From Rummeliibacillus pycnus_A (GTDB lineage: Bacteria > Bacillota > Bacilli > Bacillales_A > Planococcaceae): 64,000 bases of DNA. The DNA lies in contig NZ_CP132291.1 of the NCBI RefSeq assembly GCF_044359855.1, positions 4,030,001 through 4,094,000 of the forward strand, read 5' to 3'. Below the pieces are notes generated by a model that had not been told where the DNA came from, searched no databases, and saw nothing but the letters and a program-made list of their open reading frames with translations. A program made the translations under genes and the position numbers. This document shows, in pieces, positions 17,954-26,209 of this stretch (its first letter is position 1; each line of letters begins with the position of its first letter).

Positions 17954-18913
17954 TCATTTTTGAAGATTAATAAGGAACTGTTTTAATTCTTTTGCAATTT
18001 CCTTCGATTTTTCATGATGAATATAATGATTTGTGTTTTCAAAAAGGATTTGTTTTGTGTGAGTCGAAATGGATAATAGCTCCTGTTGCGTTTCCTCCCA
18101 ATGATCATAACCATTGTTTGTGGCTGAAAAAACAAGAATAGGAATAGCCCCAATTGTTCCACTACTTAAAATTGTTTCTCCGTTTTCGCTCATCTGTTCT
18201 AGTTCTTCTTTCATATTAGGGTTATTCATATTTTTTAATGCCATATTCACTTTTAGATTCTGTATTTCTTGTGGTAAGCCATCAATATCAATGAATAAAC
18301 TCTCCATTGCTCCAGTTTTTGCAAGTAAGTTCATAATTCCGAAATCTCGAAGTCCTTTCATAGCAATCCAACCTAGATTTTGCGATATGCCTAGTTGATA
18401 GTTTTTGGCATATTGAGGGCTTATCCCATCAATCGTCACTAAAGCCTTTACTTCTTCAGGATATAATTGAGCGTATCGTATGATTTCAAGTGTTCCCATT
18501 GAATGTCCAATGAAAATATAAGGTGGCTTCTCCTGTGATTTTTGTAGCAGCTCGCGCAATTCTTTTACAACTGTGTCGATATCTCTAGAAGAAGAAGTGC
18601 CTTCACTCCAACCATAACCAGGCCGTTCATATAAGACGAAATGCATATTTTTATCTAATTTAATGTAAATCGGATAAAAATCTGCGAAAGGCGTTGTTGT
18701 ACCACTTCCCGAAGTTAATACAAGGGTAGGTTTAGATTTAGATTTTTCATCATTTTTATAAATATGTATTTGATGCTCATTTACTTCTATCATTTCTCCA
18801 ACTGGAGGATATTTTTTCTCAATTTTTGATACATCAAATCTGTAATATAGATGTCCAATTATTAAAAGGAAAATAGCTATTGCTATAGTAATGATGAAGT
18901 TTTTCTTATTAAT
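17954..18913 (-). CDS. Membrane-anchored alpha/beta hydrolase, apparent ATT start
   Basis: An alpha/beta hydrolase with oxyanion region LTSGSGTTTPF, nucleophile GHSMGT and a late NTNHYIHH histidine. An internal ATG at 18793 gives 279 residues, but the same frame stays open upstream to ATT at 18913 and adds a hydrophobic anchor (FIITIAIAIFLLIIGHLYYR) plus the family-typical KYPPVGE linker. The ATT is seven bases after a strong AGAGGTGA site, and no other start codon exists in that stretch, so ATT is the likely start (319 residues). The substrate is unknown. Confidence 0.75.
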   Translation of the reverse strand: MNKKNFIITIAIAIFLLIIGHLYYRFDVSKIEKKYPPVGEMIEVNEHQIHIYKNDEKSKSKPTLVLTSGSGTTTPFADFYPIYIKLDKNMHFVLYERPGYGWSEGTSSSRDIDTVVKELRELLQKSQEKPPYIFIGHSMGTLEIIRYAQLYPEEVKALVTIDGISPQYAKNYQLGISQNLGWIAMKGLRDFGIMNLLAKTGAMESLFIDIDGLPQEIQNLKVNMALKNMNNPNMKEELEQMSENGETILSSGTIGAIPILVFSATNNGYDHWEETQQELLSISTHTKQILFENTNHYIHHEKSKEIAKELKQFLINLQK

Positions 18914-19334
18914 TTGTATTCACCTCTTTCATTTATTATTGAATTAACAAATAATTACTTTTATGTTATAATTATATGGATAATAATTCAATGCTTTTTA
19001 AATGAAAAATTTGTTTTTTTCATAGATCAAGATTGAGAAAGAAAATAATGCTGAGGGTCTCTCTGGCTCGCTTTCCCAAAGGTAAAGATTGCTCCTGCTG
19101 AGCAAAAAGATTTTTCGCTGATTCCGCTTCAACAAAATATGTTTTACAAAATTTTATTATTAATATTTATGCATTTTGAGTTTTTCAGTGGCCACCTACG
19201 ATCCTACGGTGCTTTCATTCAGTGGGACAACCTAACTGGAAAGTATGATAATGGAAACTAAGCGTTATTATTTTTAACAGAAGGATGATTTCTTAGAAAA
19301 CATAGAGAATTTAATAGATAAGTGAGGTAGGGTA
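18914..19334. other. Intergenic region with GC-richer patch
   Basis: No gene seen. The part from about 19060 to 19240 is richer in GC than its flanks (GGCTCGCTTTCCC, GTGGCCACC, TCCTACGGTGCTTTC) and looks like a worn copy of a Bacillaceae intergenic repeat, but it does not align well with the five clear copies in this window. Confidence 0.4.
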
Positions 19335-20078
19335 ATGAAACATGTTTATGCATTCGAAAGCAAAAGTGAATATGATCAATACGATAAAATTATTCAAAAA
19401 TTTAGAAAGAAATTGAATGAATATGAGCAAATATTAAAAAGAGATTTCTTGTTAGATGATAGCCCGAATGCAGTAGTATGGACTTCTACCCAATTAGCGA
19501 CGGAAACATTTTCTACTATTCCAATACCTGCGTTCACGAATGAAAATGTAATCTATATGTCTCCGGATATCGAAGAATGGCGGAAGTTATTTATTCGACA
19601 ATTAGATAATAAAAACTTACATAAGATTCGACTGTTTTACGAGAGCTATTCTGAAGAACACCTAATTGTCATACTTGCACATGAACTAACACATCATCTC
19701 GATTTATTTGTAGATGATTTTGATGATGAACGGGCAAATAGTATTTGGTTTGAAGAGGGCATGTGCTTTTATTTGCCAAGAAAGCTACTCCTTAATGAAG
19801 CAGATTTTCAACAGATCTTACAAGTAGAGAAGGAATTAATTCAAGAATTCTCAAGTGAGTATGGACATCATTCCTTAGATGATTTTGGCATAGAATCCTA
19901 CACAGAGAGTTTATCGAGTATTATGTTTGACTATTGGAGAAGCTTTATTCAAATACATGAGTTAGTTGAAAAACGGTATAACCATAATATTCTAGAATTA
20001 TTTAATGACTATCATCATTGGCACAATCAAGGTAGAAAAATTCCACTGACTCAATTTTTTTCTATATATAATTATTAG
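19335..20078 (+). CDS. Putative zinc metallopeptidase (HEXXH), cytosolic
   Basis: A 247-residue protein without signal peptide or membrane helix. Residues 116-120 form HELTH, the HEXXH zinc motif, and WFEEGMCFY (E140 or E141) about 20 residues later supplies a plausible third, gluzincin-type ligand. The rest is charged and helical. It resembles uncharacterised Bacillus proteins of peptidase-like fold rather than a named protease family. The ATG at 19335 follows GTGAGGTAGGG. It stands alone, so nothing in the context suggests a substrate. Confidence 0.65.
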   Translation: MKHVYAFESKSEYDQYDKIIQKFRKKLNEYEQILKRDFLLDDSPNAVVWTSTQLATETFSTIPIPAFTNENVIYMSPDIEEWRKLFIRQLDNKNLHKIRLFYESYSEEHLIVILAHELTHHLDLFVDDFDDERANSIWFEEGMCFYLPRKLLLNEADFQQILQVEKELIQEFSSEYGHHSLDDFGIESYTESLSSIMFDYWRSFIQIHELVEKRYNHNILELFNDYHHWHNQGRKIPLTQFFSIYNY

Positions 20079-20214
20079 ATTCAAGAATCTTATGATAGAA
20101 AGTAGAATCATTCGATTGTTACATGGTTATTCAATTTGCTAAGAATCAAATGCTAACGATTATGTAGTATAGAAAATTTTGGGGTTGAAAGATTAATAGA
20201 GAGGAGAATGTGTA

Positions 20215-20754
20215 ATGGAGTTTCCAAAATTAGAAACTGAAAGACTTCAGTTAGTTCAAATTACAAAAGAACATGCTCAATCCTATTTTAATATTATGTC
20301 AGATGAGAAGGTGACTAAGTATTATGGAATGAATCCTTTGATAAGTATTGAAGATGCTATTAAAATGATTGATTCGTTTCAAAAAACGTTCGAGGGCATT
20401 AAAGGCATAAGATGGGGAATGATTGTGAAAGAAACAGGAGATTTTGTTGGTACAATTGGGTTAAATAATCTGAACATTGGAAGTAAAAAAGCTGAAATTG
20501 GATATGAACTTCATCCTGCATACTGGAACAAAGGTTTTACAACAGAAGCAGTAAAAGAAGTGTTACGATATTCTTTTGATGATTTAGATTTGTTTAGAAT
20601 TGGGGCAGTTACCTATCCGCAAAACACTGCATCTAATCAATTATTGTTACGAATAGGCTTTAAAAAGGAAGGCTTGTTAAGAGGTTACATCTATCAAAAT
20701 AATCAATCTCATGATGCCTTCGTTTTTTCATTGCTCCACACAGAAGTAAAGTAA
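20215..20754 (+). CDS. GNAT acetyltransferase, RimJ/RimL-like
   Basis: A 179-residue acetyltransferase of the RimJ/RimL-like GNAT group. It begins with the usual LETERLQLVQIT strand and has the acetyl-CoA-binding region EIGYELHPAYWNKGFTTEA (from about residue 100) followed by NTASNQLLLRIGFKKEG. Relatives acetylate the N-termini of ribosomal proteins or other amines; the substrate here is not known. The ATG at 20215 follows GAGAGGAG. A terminator closes the gene about 90 bases later. Confidence 0.85.
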   Translation: MEFPKLETERLQLVQITKEHAQSYFNIMSDEKVTKYYGMNPLISIEDAIKMIDSFQKTFEGIKGIRWGMIVKETGDFVGTIGLNNLNIGSKKAEIGYELHPAYWNKGFTTEAVKEVLRYSFDDLDLFRIGAVTYPQNTASNQLLLRIGFKKEGLLRGYIYQNNQSHDAFVFSLLHTEVK

Positions 20755-20845
20755 TTGTTTTTCGCTTGAATCAATTTTATAAATCCATTTTTTAATACGA
20801 ACATGTTAACACATTTACTTTTCACTATAGAAGTTAATTGATCAT

Positions 20846-20873
20846 GCCTCATTATTAAGTGAGGCTTTTTTCT
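20846..20873 (+). terminator. Terminator after the acetyltransferase gene
   Basis: GCCTCA (20846-20851) pairs with TGAGGC (20860-20865), followed by T6. Confidence 0.75.
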
Positions 20874-20995
20874 TTGTTTATAAAAGCATGGAAACTCTGA
20901 CTCTAAATTAAATAACAACTAAATCTACTAAAGTACAAATATTTTGAAGAGATTTGACATAGTGTTTAGTAGCTTGTTAATGGAGAGGGTGAGAG

Positions 20996-21397
20996 ATGGT
21001 GAAAATGAATGGCAAGGTTATATTTAATGGAACATTATTAGCTGGGTTACTTATATGTACTTCAATTGGACATTATATTACGAGTTCTGAAGCAACACCA
21101 TCTATGAAAATAATGGAGAAAGAACAACAAAAAAATGAAGATGCAATCAATATGAAAGAAATTGAACAAGCACAATTGATTGAAAAAGTTACAGAGCAGC
21201 TGAAGAAAAATGGATATCAAGTTGGCTTTATACTTTCCGTTTATCCGGAAAACAAGAAGGAAATAGAAGCCGTTGTAAGATCAGAAACGAAGGATAAGGA
21301 AAAGACTATTCAAGAAATTACACGGACGATTGATGAAATTGCGAAAGAAAATAAATTAGGTGTGTTTAATACGACCGTGAATTTTCCAGATGAATAA
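20996..21397 (+). CDS. Exported or membrane-anchored hypothetical protein
   Basis: A 133-residue protein with a single N-terminal hydrophobic segment (about residues 10-28) and a charged, Lys/Glu-rich body that likely forms helices and a small alpha/beta domain (GYQVGFILSVYPENKKEIEA). There is no lipobox cysteine, so it is probably anchored by the helix or released after cleavage. I do not recognise the family. It starts after GGAGAGGGTGAG; a second ATG at codon 4 is an alternative. Confidence 0.6.
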   Translation: MVKMNGKVIFNGTLLAGLLICTSIGHYITSSEATPSMKIMEKEQQKNEDAINMKEIEQAQLIEKVTEQLKKNGYQVGFILSVYPENKKEIEAVVRSETKDKEKTIQEITRTIDEIAKENKLGVFNTTVNFPDE

Positions 21398-21480
21398 GAT
21401 GGTTAAATATCTAAAACTAGGGCAGCGATAAGGATCGTTGTCCTCATGAAATTAAAAGCACTAATTCTAGGATAAATGCG

Positions 21481-21528
21481 TTGACTTTATTTTCGAAGAT
21501 GTGTTACTATTATCTCGAATTAAAGATA
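21481..21528 (+). promoter_or_regulatory. Promoter and operator of the MarR gene
   Basis: TTGACT (21481-21486) and TACTAT (21505-21510) form a promoter with an 18-bp spacer. At once downstream is TATCTCGAATTAAAGATA (21511-21528), a degenerate form of the perfect palindrome at 22011. A repressor bound there would block the promoter, so the MarR gene is probably autoregulated. Confidence 0.65.
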
Positions 21529-21561
21529 CTAGAATTTAAGATAATAAAAGTGGTGATACGA

Positions 21562-21996
21562 ATGGAACTAGAAAATAAGGAATTAAAAGCTTTAACAGTC
21601 ATATTTCGTGCCTCCCAAGCGATTCAAGAAGTTATTCGAAAAGATGTAGCTTCATACGATCTAAACACAACTGAATTTGCAGTACTTGAACTTCTTTATC
21701 ATAAAGGAGATCAACCGATTCAAACAGTTGGTAAAAAAATACTAATTGCAAGTAGCAGCATTACGTATGTGATTGACAAATTAGAGAAAAAACAACTTGT
21801 TTCACGTAGAGATTGCCCAAATGATCGACGAGTAATCTATGCAACATTGACATCAAAAGGCAATGAGCTTATGGATCAGATTTTTCCTCTGCATCAAGAA
21901 AAAGTCGCGAGCATATTTGGGTGTCTAGAAGAAAATGAGTTAGATAATATAATAGAGCTGATGAAGAAGATTGGATATCAGGCAGAGAAAATCTAA
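21562..21996 (+). CDS. mhqR: MarR-family repressor, MhqR-like
   Basis: A 144-residue MarR protein: dimerisation helices at both ends and a winged helix-turn-helix (KKILIASSSITYVIDKLEKK) followed by the wing RRDCPNDRRVIYATLT. Its neighbours (ring-cleaving dioxygenase, FMN reductase) and the two TATCTCGA-type palindromes match the Bacillus MhqR regulon, which answers to quinones and catechol. The ATG at 21562 was chosen, with AAGTGGTGA upstream; an in-frame TTG at 21481 is the promoter -35 box. The symbol is given by similarity and operator, not proven. Confidence 0.75.
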   Translation: MELENKELKALTVIFRASQAIQEVIRKDVASYDLNTTEFAVLELLYHKGDQPIQTVGKKILIASSSITYVIDKLEKKQLVSRRDCPNDRRVIYATLTSKGNELMDQIFPLHQEKVASIFGCLEENELDNIIELMKKIGYQAEKI

Positions 21997-22010
21997 TTTT
22001 TTTTAAATTA

Positions 22011-22028
22011 TATCTCGAAATCGAGATA
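22011..22028 (+). promoter_or_regulatory. MhqR-type operator palindrome
   Basis: TATCTCGAAATCGAGATA is a perfect 18-bp inverted repeat 63 bases before the dioxygenase start. It matches the MhqR operator described for Bacillus subtilis (TATCTcgaAtTcgAGATA, recalled from memory). Confidence 0.75.
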
Positions 22029-22090
22029 ACTTGAATTATTCTATTTAAAAGAGTAAATGATAACAAAACAAGGAAAATAGGAGGAAAAAA

Positions 22091-23074
22091 ATGAACCATA
22101 TAAAAGGTATTCATCATGTAACAGCTATTACTAGTAGTGCTGAAAAAAACTATGAATTTTTCACTACTATATTGGGCATGCGTTTAGTAAAGAAAACAGT
22201 GAACCAGGATGATATTCAAACGTATCATTTATTCTTTTCGGATGATAAAGGAAGTGCCGGTACGGATATGACGTTCTTTGATTTTCCTAATATCCCACAA
22301 GGAACACATGGTACAAATGAAATCTATAAAACAGCATTCCGCGTACCAACAGATATAGCACTTGAATATTGGGTAAAACGATTTGATAGATATGAAGTGA
22401 AGCATCTGGGGATAAAAGAACAATTTGGTAAGAAGACGTTATCTTTTGTTGATTTTGATGATCAGCAATATATGTTAATTTCAGATGAGTTAAATAAAGG
22501 TGTTGAAGCAGGTAAACCTTGGCAGAAAGGCCCTGTTCCATTAGAGTTCGCAATAACAGGACTTGGTCCAATTCATGTACGTATTGCACAGTTTGACTAT
22601 TTCAAAGAAGTATTAGAAAAAGTCATGCTCTTTAAAGAAATTACAAAGGATGGCTCATTGCACCTTTTTGAAGTAGGTGAAGGTGGAAATGGCGCACAAG
22701 TTATTGTGGAACATAACACAGTTTTACCTCAAGGACGACAAGGTTTTGGAACAGTCCATCATGCTGCATTCCGTGTAGAAGATACAAAGGTATTGTATGA
22801 ATGGATTAATCGTATGCAAAGTTTCGGTTTTGGCACATCTGGTTACGTAGACCGTTTCTTCTTTGAGTCCTTGTATGTACCTGTTGCACCAGGCATTTTA
22901 TTTGAATGGGCAACGGACGGTCCAGGATTTATGGGTGACGAGCCTTATGAAACAATGGGCGAAATTTTATCATTACCTCCGTTTTTAGAGGAGAAGCGTG
23001 ACAAAATTGAAAAACTGGTACGTCCAATTAATACAGTTCGAAGCACGATGGAATTCGAAAAAGAATATTTTTAA
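22091..23074 (+). CDS. Ring-cleaving dioxygenase, MhqA/MhqO family
   Basis: A 327-residue protein made of two vicinal-oxygen-chelate halves. Likely metal ligands are the His of GIHHVTAIT near the start, the His of VHHAAFRV in the second half and the Glu of ILFEWATDGPGF near residue 270. Homologues in Bacillus (MhqA, MhqE, MhqO) protect against hydroquinone and catechol, presumably by opening the ring. The gene lies downstream of an MhqR-type operator and is followed within 20-80 bases by an FMN reductase. The ATG at 22091 follows ATAGGAGG. Confidence 0.88.
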   Translation: MNHIKGIHHVTAITSSAEKNYEFFTTILGMRLVKKTVNQDDIQTYHLFFSDDKGSAGTDMTFFDFPNIPQGTHGTNEIYKTAFRVPTDIALEYWVKRFDRYEVKHLGIKEQFGKKTLSFVDFDDQQYMLISDELNKGVEAGKPWQKGPVPLEFAITGLGPIHVRIAQFDYFKEVLEKVMLFKEITKDGSLHLFEVGEGGNGAQVIVEHNTVLPQGRQGFGTVHHAAFRVEDTKVLYEWINRMQSFGFGTSGYVDRFFFESLYVPVAPGILFEWATDGPGFMGDEPYETMGEILSLPPFLEEKRDKIEKLVRPINTVRSTMEFEKEYF

Positions 23075-23155
23075 GGAGGTGAAATATTAAAAATGGGTTT
23101 TTTACAAAGTTTATTTGGTAAGAATATAGATGAAAAACAAACTGGAGGAGATAAA

Positions 23156-23692
23156 ATGGTTAAAATAGGTATTATCTTAGGCTCAACACGTGAAGGAAGA
23201 GTAAGTCCACAAGTAGGTCAATGGGTTAAAGAATTAGCAGACAAACGCGGTGATGCAGAATACGAAATTATTGATATCGCAGAATTCAAATTACCACTAT
23301 TAGGCGAACCTGGATTAGATGCATCAGGTGCAGCTACTTGGTCACAAAAAGTTGCTGCTTGTGACGGTTTTGTATTTATCGCTCAAGAATATAACCACTC
23401 AATCACAGGTGCATTGAAAAACGCATTAGACTACTTACGTGAAGAATGGAATAACAAAGCAGCAGGTATCGTTTCATACGGTTCAGTAGGTGGTGCTCGT
23501 GCAGCAGAACATTTACGTGGTATTTTAGGTGAATTATTAGTAGCGGATGTACGCGTACATCCAGCATTATCACTATTCACTGACTTCGAAAACGGTTCAG
23601 TTTTCAAACCAAAAGATGTTCAAGCTGACTCAGTAAATCAAATGTTAGATCAAGTTATTGCATGGTCAACAGCATTAAAAACAATTCGATAA
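23156..23692 (+). CDS. NADPH-dependent FMN reductase (quinone/azo reductase type)
   Basis: A 178-residue flavodoxin-fold reductase. GSTREGRVSPQVGQW near the start binds the FMN phosphate, and AQEYNHSITGALKNALDY is the family signature. It probably reduces quinones with two electrons, in keeping with the dioxygenase just before it. The ATG at 23156 has GGAGGAG with seven bases of spacing. A second in-frame ATG at 23093 with its own AAGGAGGTGA would add 21 residues (MGFLQSLFGKN...), so two forms are possible. Codon use is strongly biased, suggesting high expression. Confidence 0.85.
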   Translation: MVKIGIILGSTREGRVSPQVGQWVKELADKRGDAEYEIIDIAEFKLPLLGEPGLDASGAATWSQKVAACDGFVFIAQEYNHSITGALKNALDYLREEWNNKAAGIVSYGSVGGARAAEHLRGILGELLVADVRVHPALSLFTDFENGSVFKPKDVQADSVNQMLDQVIAWSTALKTIR

Positions 23693-23712
23693 TTCATTTT
23701 GAATTGATCATA

Positions 23713-23749
23713 GGAGCATGTGCATGTAATTTGCATATGCTCTTTTTTG
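23713..23749 (+). terminator. Terminator of the MhqR-type operon
   Basis: GAGCATGTGCA pairs with TGCATATGCTC (one mismatch), followed by T6. Confidence 0.85.
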
Positions 23750-23870
23750 TTGTCAATTACTAGCTGAATTCTAGTGATATACTTCACTTCTGGTATGGGC
23801 ATTTGTAGTTGATTTGGTTATGTTAAACATACCAAAAATAAGATAGTTTAGAGAAAAGGAGTGAATTGAA

Positions 23871-24449
23871 ATGGAATTTACAACATTACATAATGAACAG
23901 GTTATGTTAAAACCGATGGAAAAAAGTGATATTGAAGGGATTTTAGAAGCTGCTACTTATCCAGAAATCTGGCGATATTTATCAATTACAATTGATTCTT
24001 TAATAGACACGCAAAAATATGTAGCGAATGCACTGGCCAATAAAGAAAGTGGAGTAGAGTTCCCATTTGTGATCATGGATCCAAAAACAAAAACGATTAT
24101 TGGTTCAACTAAAATTATGGATATTGATGAGAAAAATAGTCGATTAGAAATCGGCTTCACATGGCTTACACCAGCTTATTGGCGCACAGCAGTAAATACA
24201 AATTGTAAATACTTATTACTGCAATATTGCTTTGAAGTTCTAAAATTGAGACGTGTTCAAATTAAAACAGATCATGAAAATAAGCGTTCCCAAAAAGCAA
24301 TTGAGCGAATTGGTGCGCAAAAAGAAGGAGTCCTTCGCAATCACATGATGCGTAAAGATGGAACGATAAGAAACACTGTTATGTATAGCGTGACAAACGA
24401 GGATTGGCCGGCAGTAAAACGGAAATTGGAAGAAATGATAGAGAGATAA
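23871..24449 (+). CDS. GNAT acetyltransferase, RimJ/RimL-like
   Basis: A 192-residue GNAT protein. LEIGFTWLTPAYWRTAVNT begins the acetyl-CoA site and RSQKAIERIGAQKEGVLRNH follows, both typical of the RimJ/RimL-like group. The usual RG(Q/K)G loop is replaced by WRTAV, which occurs in this subfamily. Substrate unknown. The ATG at 23871 is preceded by AAAAGGAGTG. Single gene with its own terminator. Confidence 0.85.
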   Translation: MEFTTLHNEQVMLKPMEKSDIEGILEAATYPEIWRYLSITIDSLIDTQKYVANALANKESGVEFPFVIMDPKTKTIIGSTKIMDIDEKNSRLEIGFTWLTPAYWRTAVNTNCKYLLLQYCFEVLKLRRVQIKTDHENKRSQKAIERIGAQKEGVLRNHMMRKDGTIRNTVMYSVTNEDWPAVKRKLEEMIER

Positions 24450-24487
24450 TACTAAAAGCTGTTCGTTAATACTTGAAATTGTAACTC

Positions 24488-24532
24488 AAAAGCCTCTTTA
24501 CTTTTTAATGTAAAGAGGCTTTAATTTTTTCT
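24488..24532 (+). terminator. Terminator after the second acetyltransferase
   Basis: AAAGCCTCTTTAC (24488-24500) pairs perfectly with GTAAAGAGGCTTT (24510-24522), then AATTTTTTC. Confidence 0.85.
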
Positions 24533-24541
24533 CAAAATGAA

Positions 24542-25582
24542 CTACTTATTTTTTTGTGCTGTTTGATTTCGTAACTCAGCTATGAATTCAGTTGGTTGAT
24601 CAATTCGAATTGCAACTCGATTGTATTTTTTTCGTATCCCTAGATAGAAGATTCCATCAACTGGTTGCTTAAGTGTTAACAACACATTAGGATGAACTTT
24701 TTCAAAATCACGAACAATAAATTCAAGTGTATCTTTTGAAGATTTCTTCTGTAAAGTGTCGCTATCCACAATAATTTCTTCTACTAAATTATATGGGATT
24801 TCTGAACGTTTCAAAATACCAGTAGAAATGAGTAACGAATTTTTTTGGAATGTCACCGGATTTAATCGCATTGCTTGCAAGTCAGCTATAAAGAAGAATA
24901 CGGAATAGACGTTGAAGATAAGCAATACGATTGATAAAATAATTGATTTATCGTGAAGCCACCAATGAATTCCGAGTGTTTCAATAACAATAGCATGAAC
25001 CATCATTATTTGAAAGGCGATATAACTTGAATTTTTGTAAAGTGTAAATCCTTCTTGAGGTTTCTTTCGCCAACTGAAGAAGGCGTAATAAAACATCAAT
25101 GCTTCTGAACATATGATATGAACGAGCCTATGAGATTTTACATGTTGATCAACTGATTGTGGGAACGCAAAGACGGTAGAAAATGTGCTTTCTTTTGTCG
25201 TGCGAATAATTTTTGGCATGTAAATCATAAGTGAAAGTAGTAGTGAAAGTTCAAGTGAAAATAGAGCAGCTTCAATGGCAAAACCTATCCATGTAAAAGC
25301 AACAAATGGCTGCAAATGCTCCATTGGTATGATGAAACGGGCTGCGATACACCCTGAAGCAGCAAGAAGAACCATTTTCTTTAATGTAAACTTTTTTTGA
25401 TACAGCAGAAAAGTTAATGGAACAATTACAATAAAGTCTAAAAGCGAACCTAATACAACGCCATTTGTATCTTCAGGCAAATTAGAAATACCAAATGAAG
25501 TACGATATAAAATATAGTTTGAAGATAAAACTAGTAAGCCGAAAACTAACCATAAAACCCTTTTTGATTTTAGTGCTACCAT
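24542..25582 (-). CDS. Polytopic membrane protein of unknown function
   Basis: A 346-residue protein with about seven hydrophobic segments in the first 240 residues (for example VLWLVFGLLVLSSNYILY and SIILSIVLLIFNVYSVFFF), then a soluble C-terminal domain of about 100 residues that starts NSLLISTGILKRSEIPYN and resembles a PH-like strand pattern. I do not recognise a named family. The ATG at 25582 follows GGAGG with nine bases of spacing. Single gene. Confidence 0.65.
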   Translation of the reverse strand: MVALKSKRVLWLVFGLLVLSSNYILYRTSFGISNLPEDTNGVVLGSLLDFIVIVPLTFLLYQKKFTLKKMVLLAASGCIAARFIIPMEHLQPFVAFTWIGFAIEAALFSLELSLLLSLMIYMPKIIRTTKESTFSTVFAFPQSVDQHVKSHRLVHIICSEALMFYYAFFSWRKKPQEGFTLYKNSSYIAFQIMMVHAIVIETLGIHWWLHDKSIILSIVLLIFNVYSVFFFIADLQAMRLNPVTFQKNSLLISTGILKRSEIPYNLVEEIIVDSDTLQKKSSKDTLEFIVRDFEKVHPNVLLTLKQPVDGIFYLGIRKKYNRVAIRIDQPTEFIAELRNQTAQKNK

Positions 25583-26200
25583 GATATCAATCCTCCGATG
25601 ATGGTAAATATCAAATTATTCTGTATGGATACATTAAGTTTATAAGATATGGATTATATTGTAAATGAGATGATATATAAAAATGTGAATTACCGTATTC
25701 TATTTTCTTGAAATTATGACATTTAATATTTGTGGAGTATTAGTTAATCAAGTCAATAATCGGATTCTTCTTATCTGGGAAATTCAACCTTAGTTGGTCA
25801 AAATCAATAATAAGGTGATACTGATCTTGTAGCAGTTGCTTGTGGCATTCTAAATGAACCTTATTAGACAATTCATTCTGTTAGGAAATTACTCATAATA
25901 TTAAGCCCCCTTGCAGTAGGAGACTTTGGATTTAGTTTATTTATTGAATCTCAACCTCAAATAACAATACACATATGTTGTACAAAGTTTAATAATCCTA
26001 GAAAATTGATGGAAGTATTATTTATAAGTTATAAAATAATGTAATTTCATTTAAATTTTATAGGTAATATATCCTAACGTGTTGCAACTTATGTTTGATA
26101 AAAAAGTAAAATACTCGTACAATGTTATAAATGAACTAATTGAGAGAATTGCTCGTACATAAAAAACATAAATACAGTTAACTTAGACTAATTAAGGAAC
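25583..26200. other. Intergenic region with a small coding remnant
   Basis: No confident gene. On the minus strand, 25740-25871 stays open for 43 codons from a TTG and would encode a hydrophilic tail ending FPDKKNPIIDLIN. It has no ribosome site and a stop just upstream, so it is more likely the end of a decayed gene. The rest is AT-rich and holds the upstream region of the PAS chemoreceptor. Confidence 0.45.
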
Positions 26201-26209
26201 GTGATAAAT

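Noticed and set aside
21481..21561. Upstream TTG start giving a 171-residue MarR protein
   Set aside because: The TTG is the -35 box of a promoter, followed by a -10 and an operator; the ATG at 21562 has a ribosome site and gives the normal MarR length.
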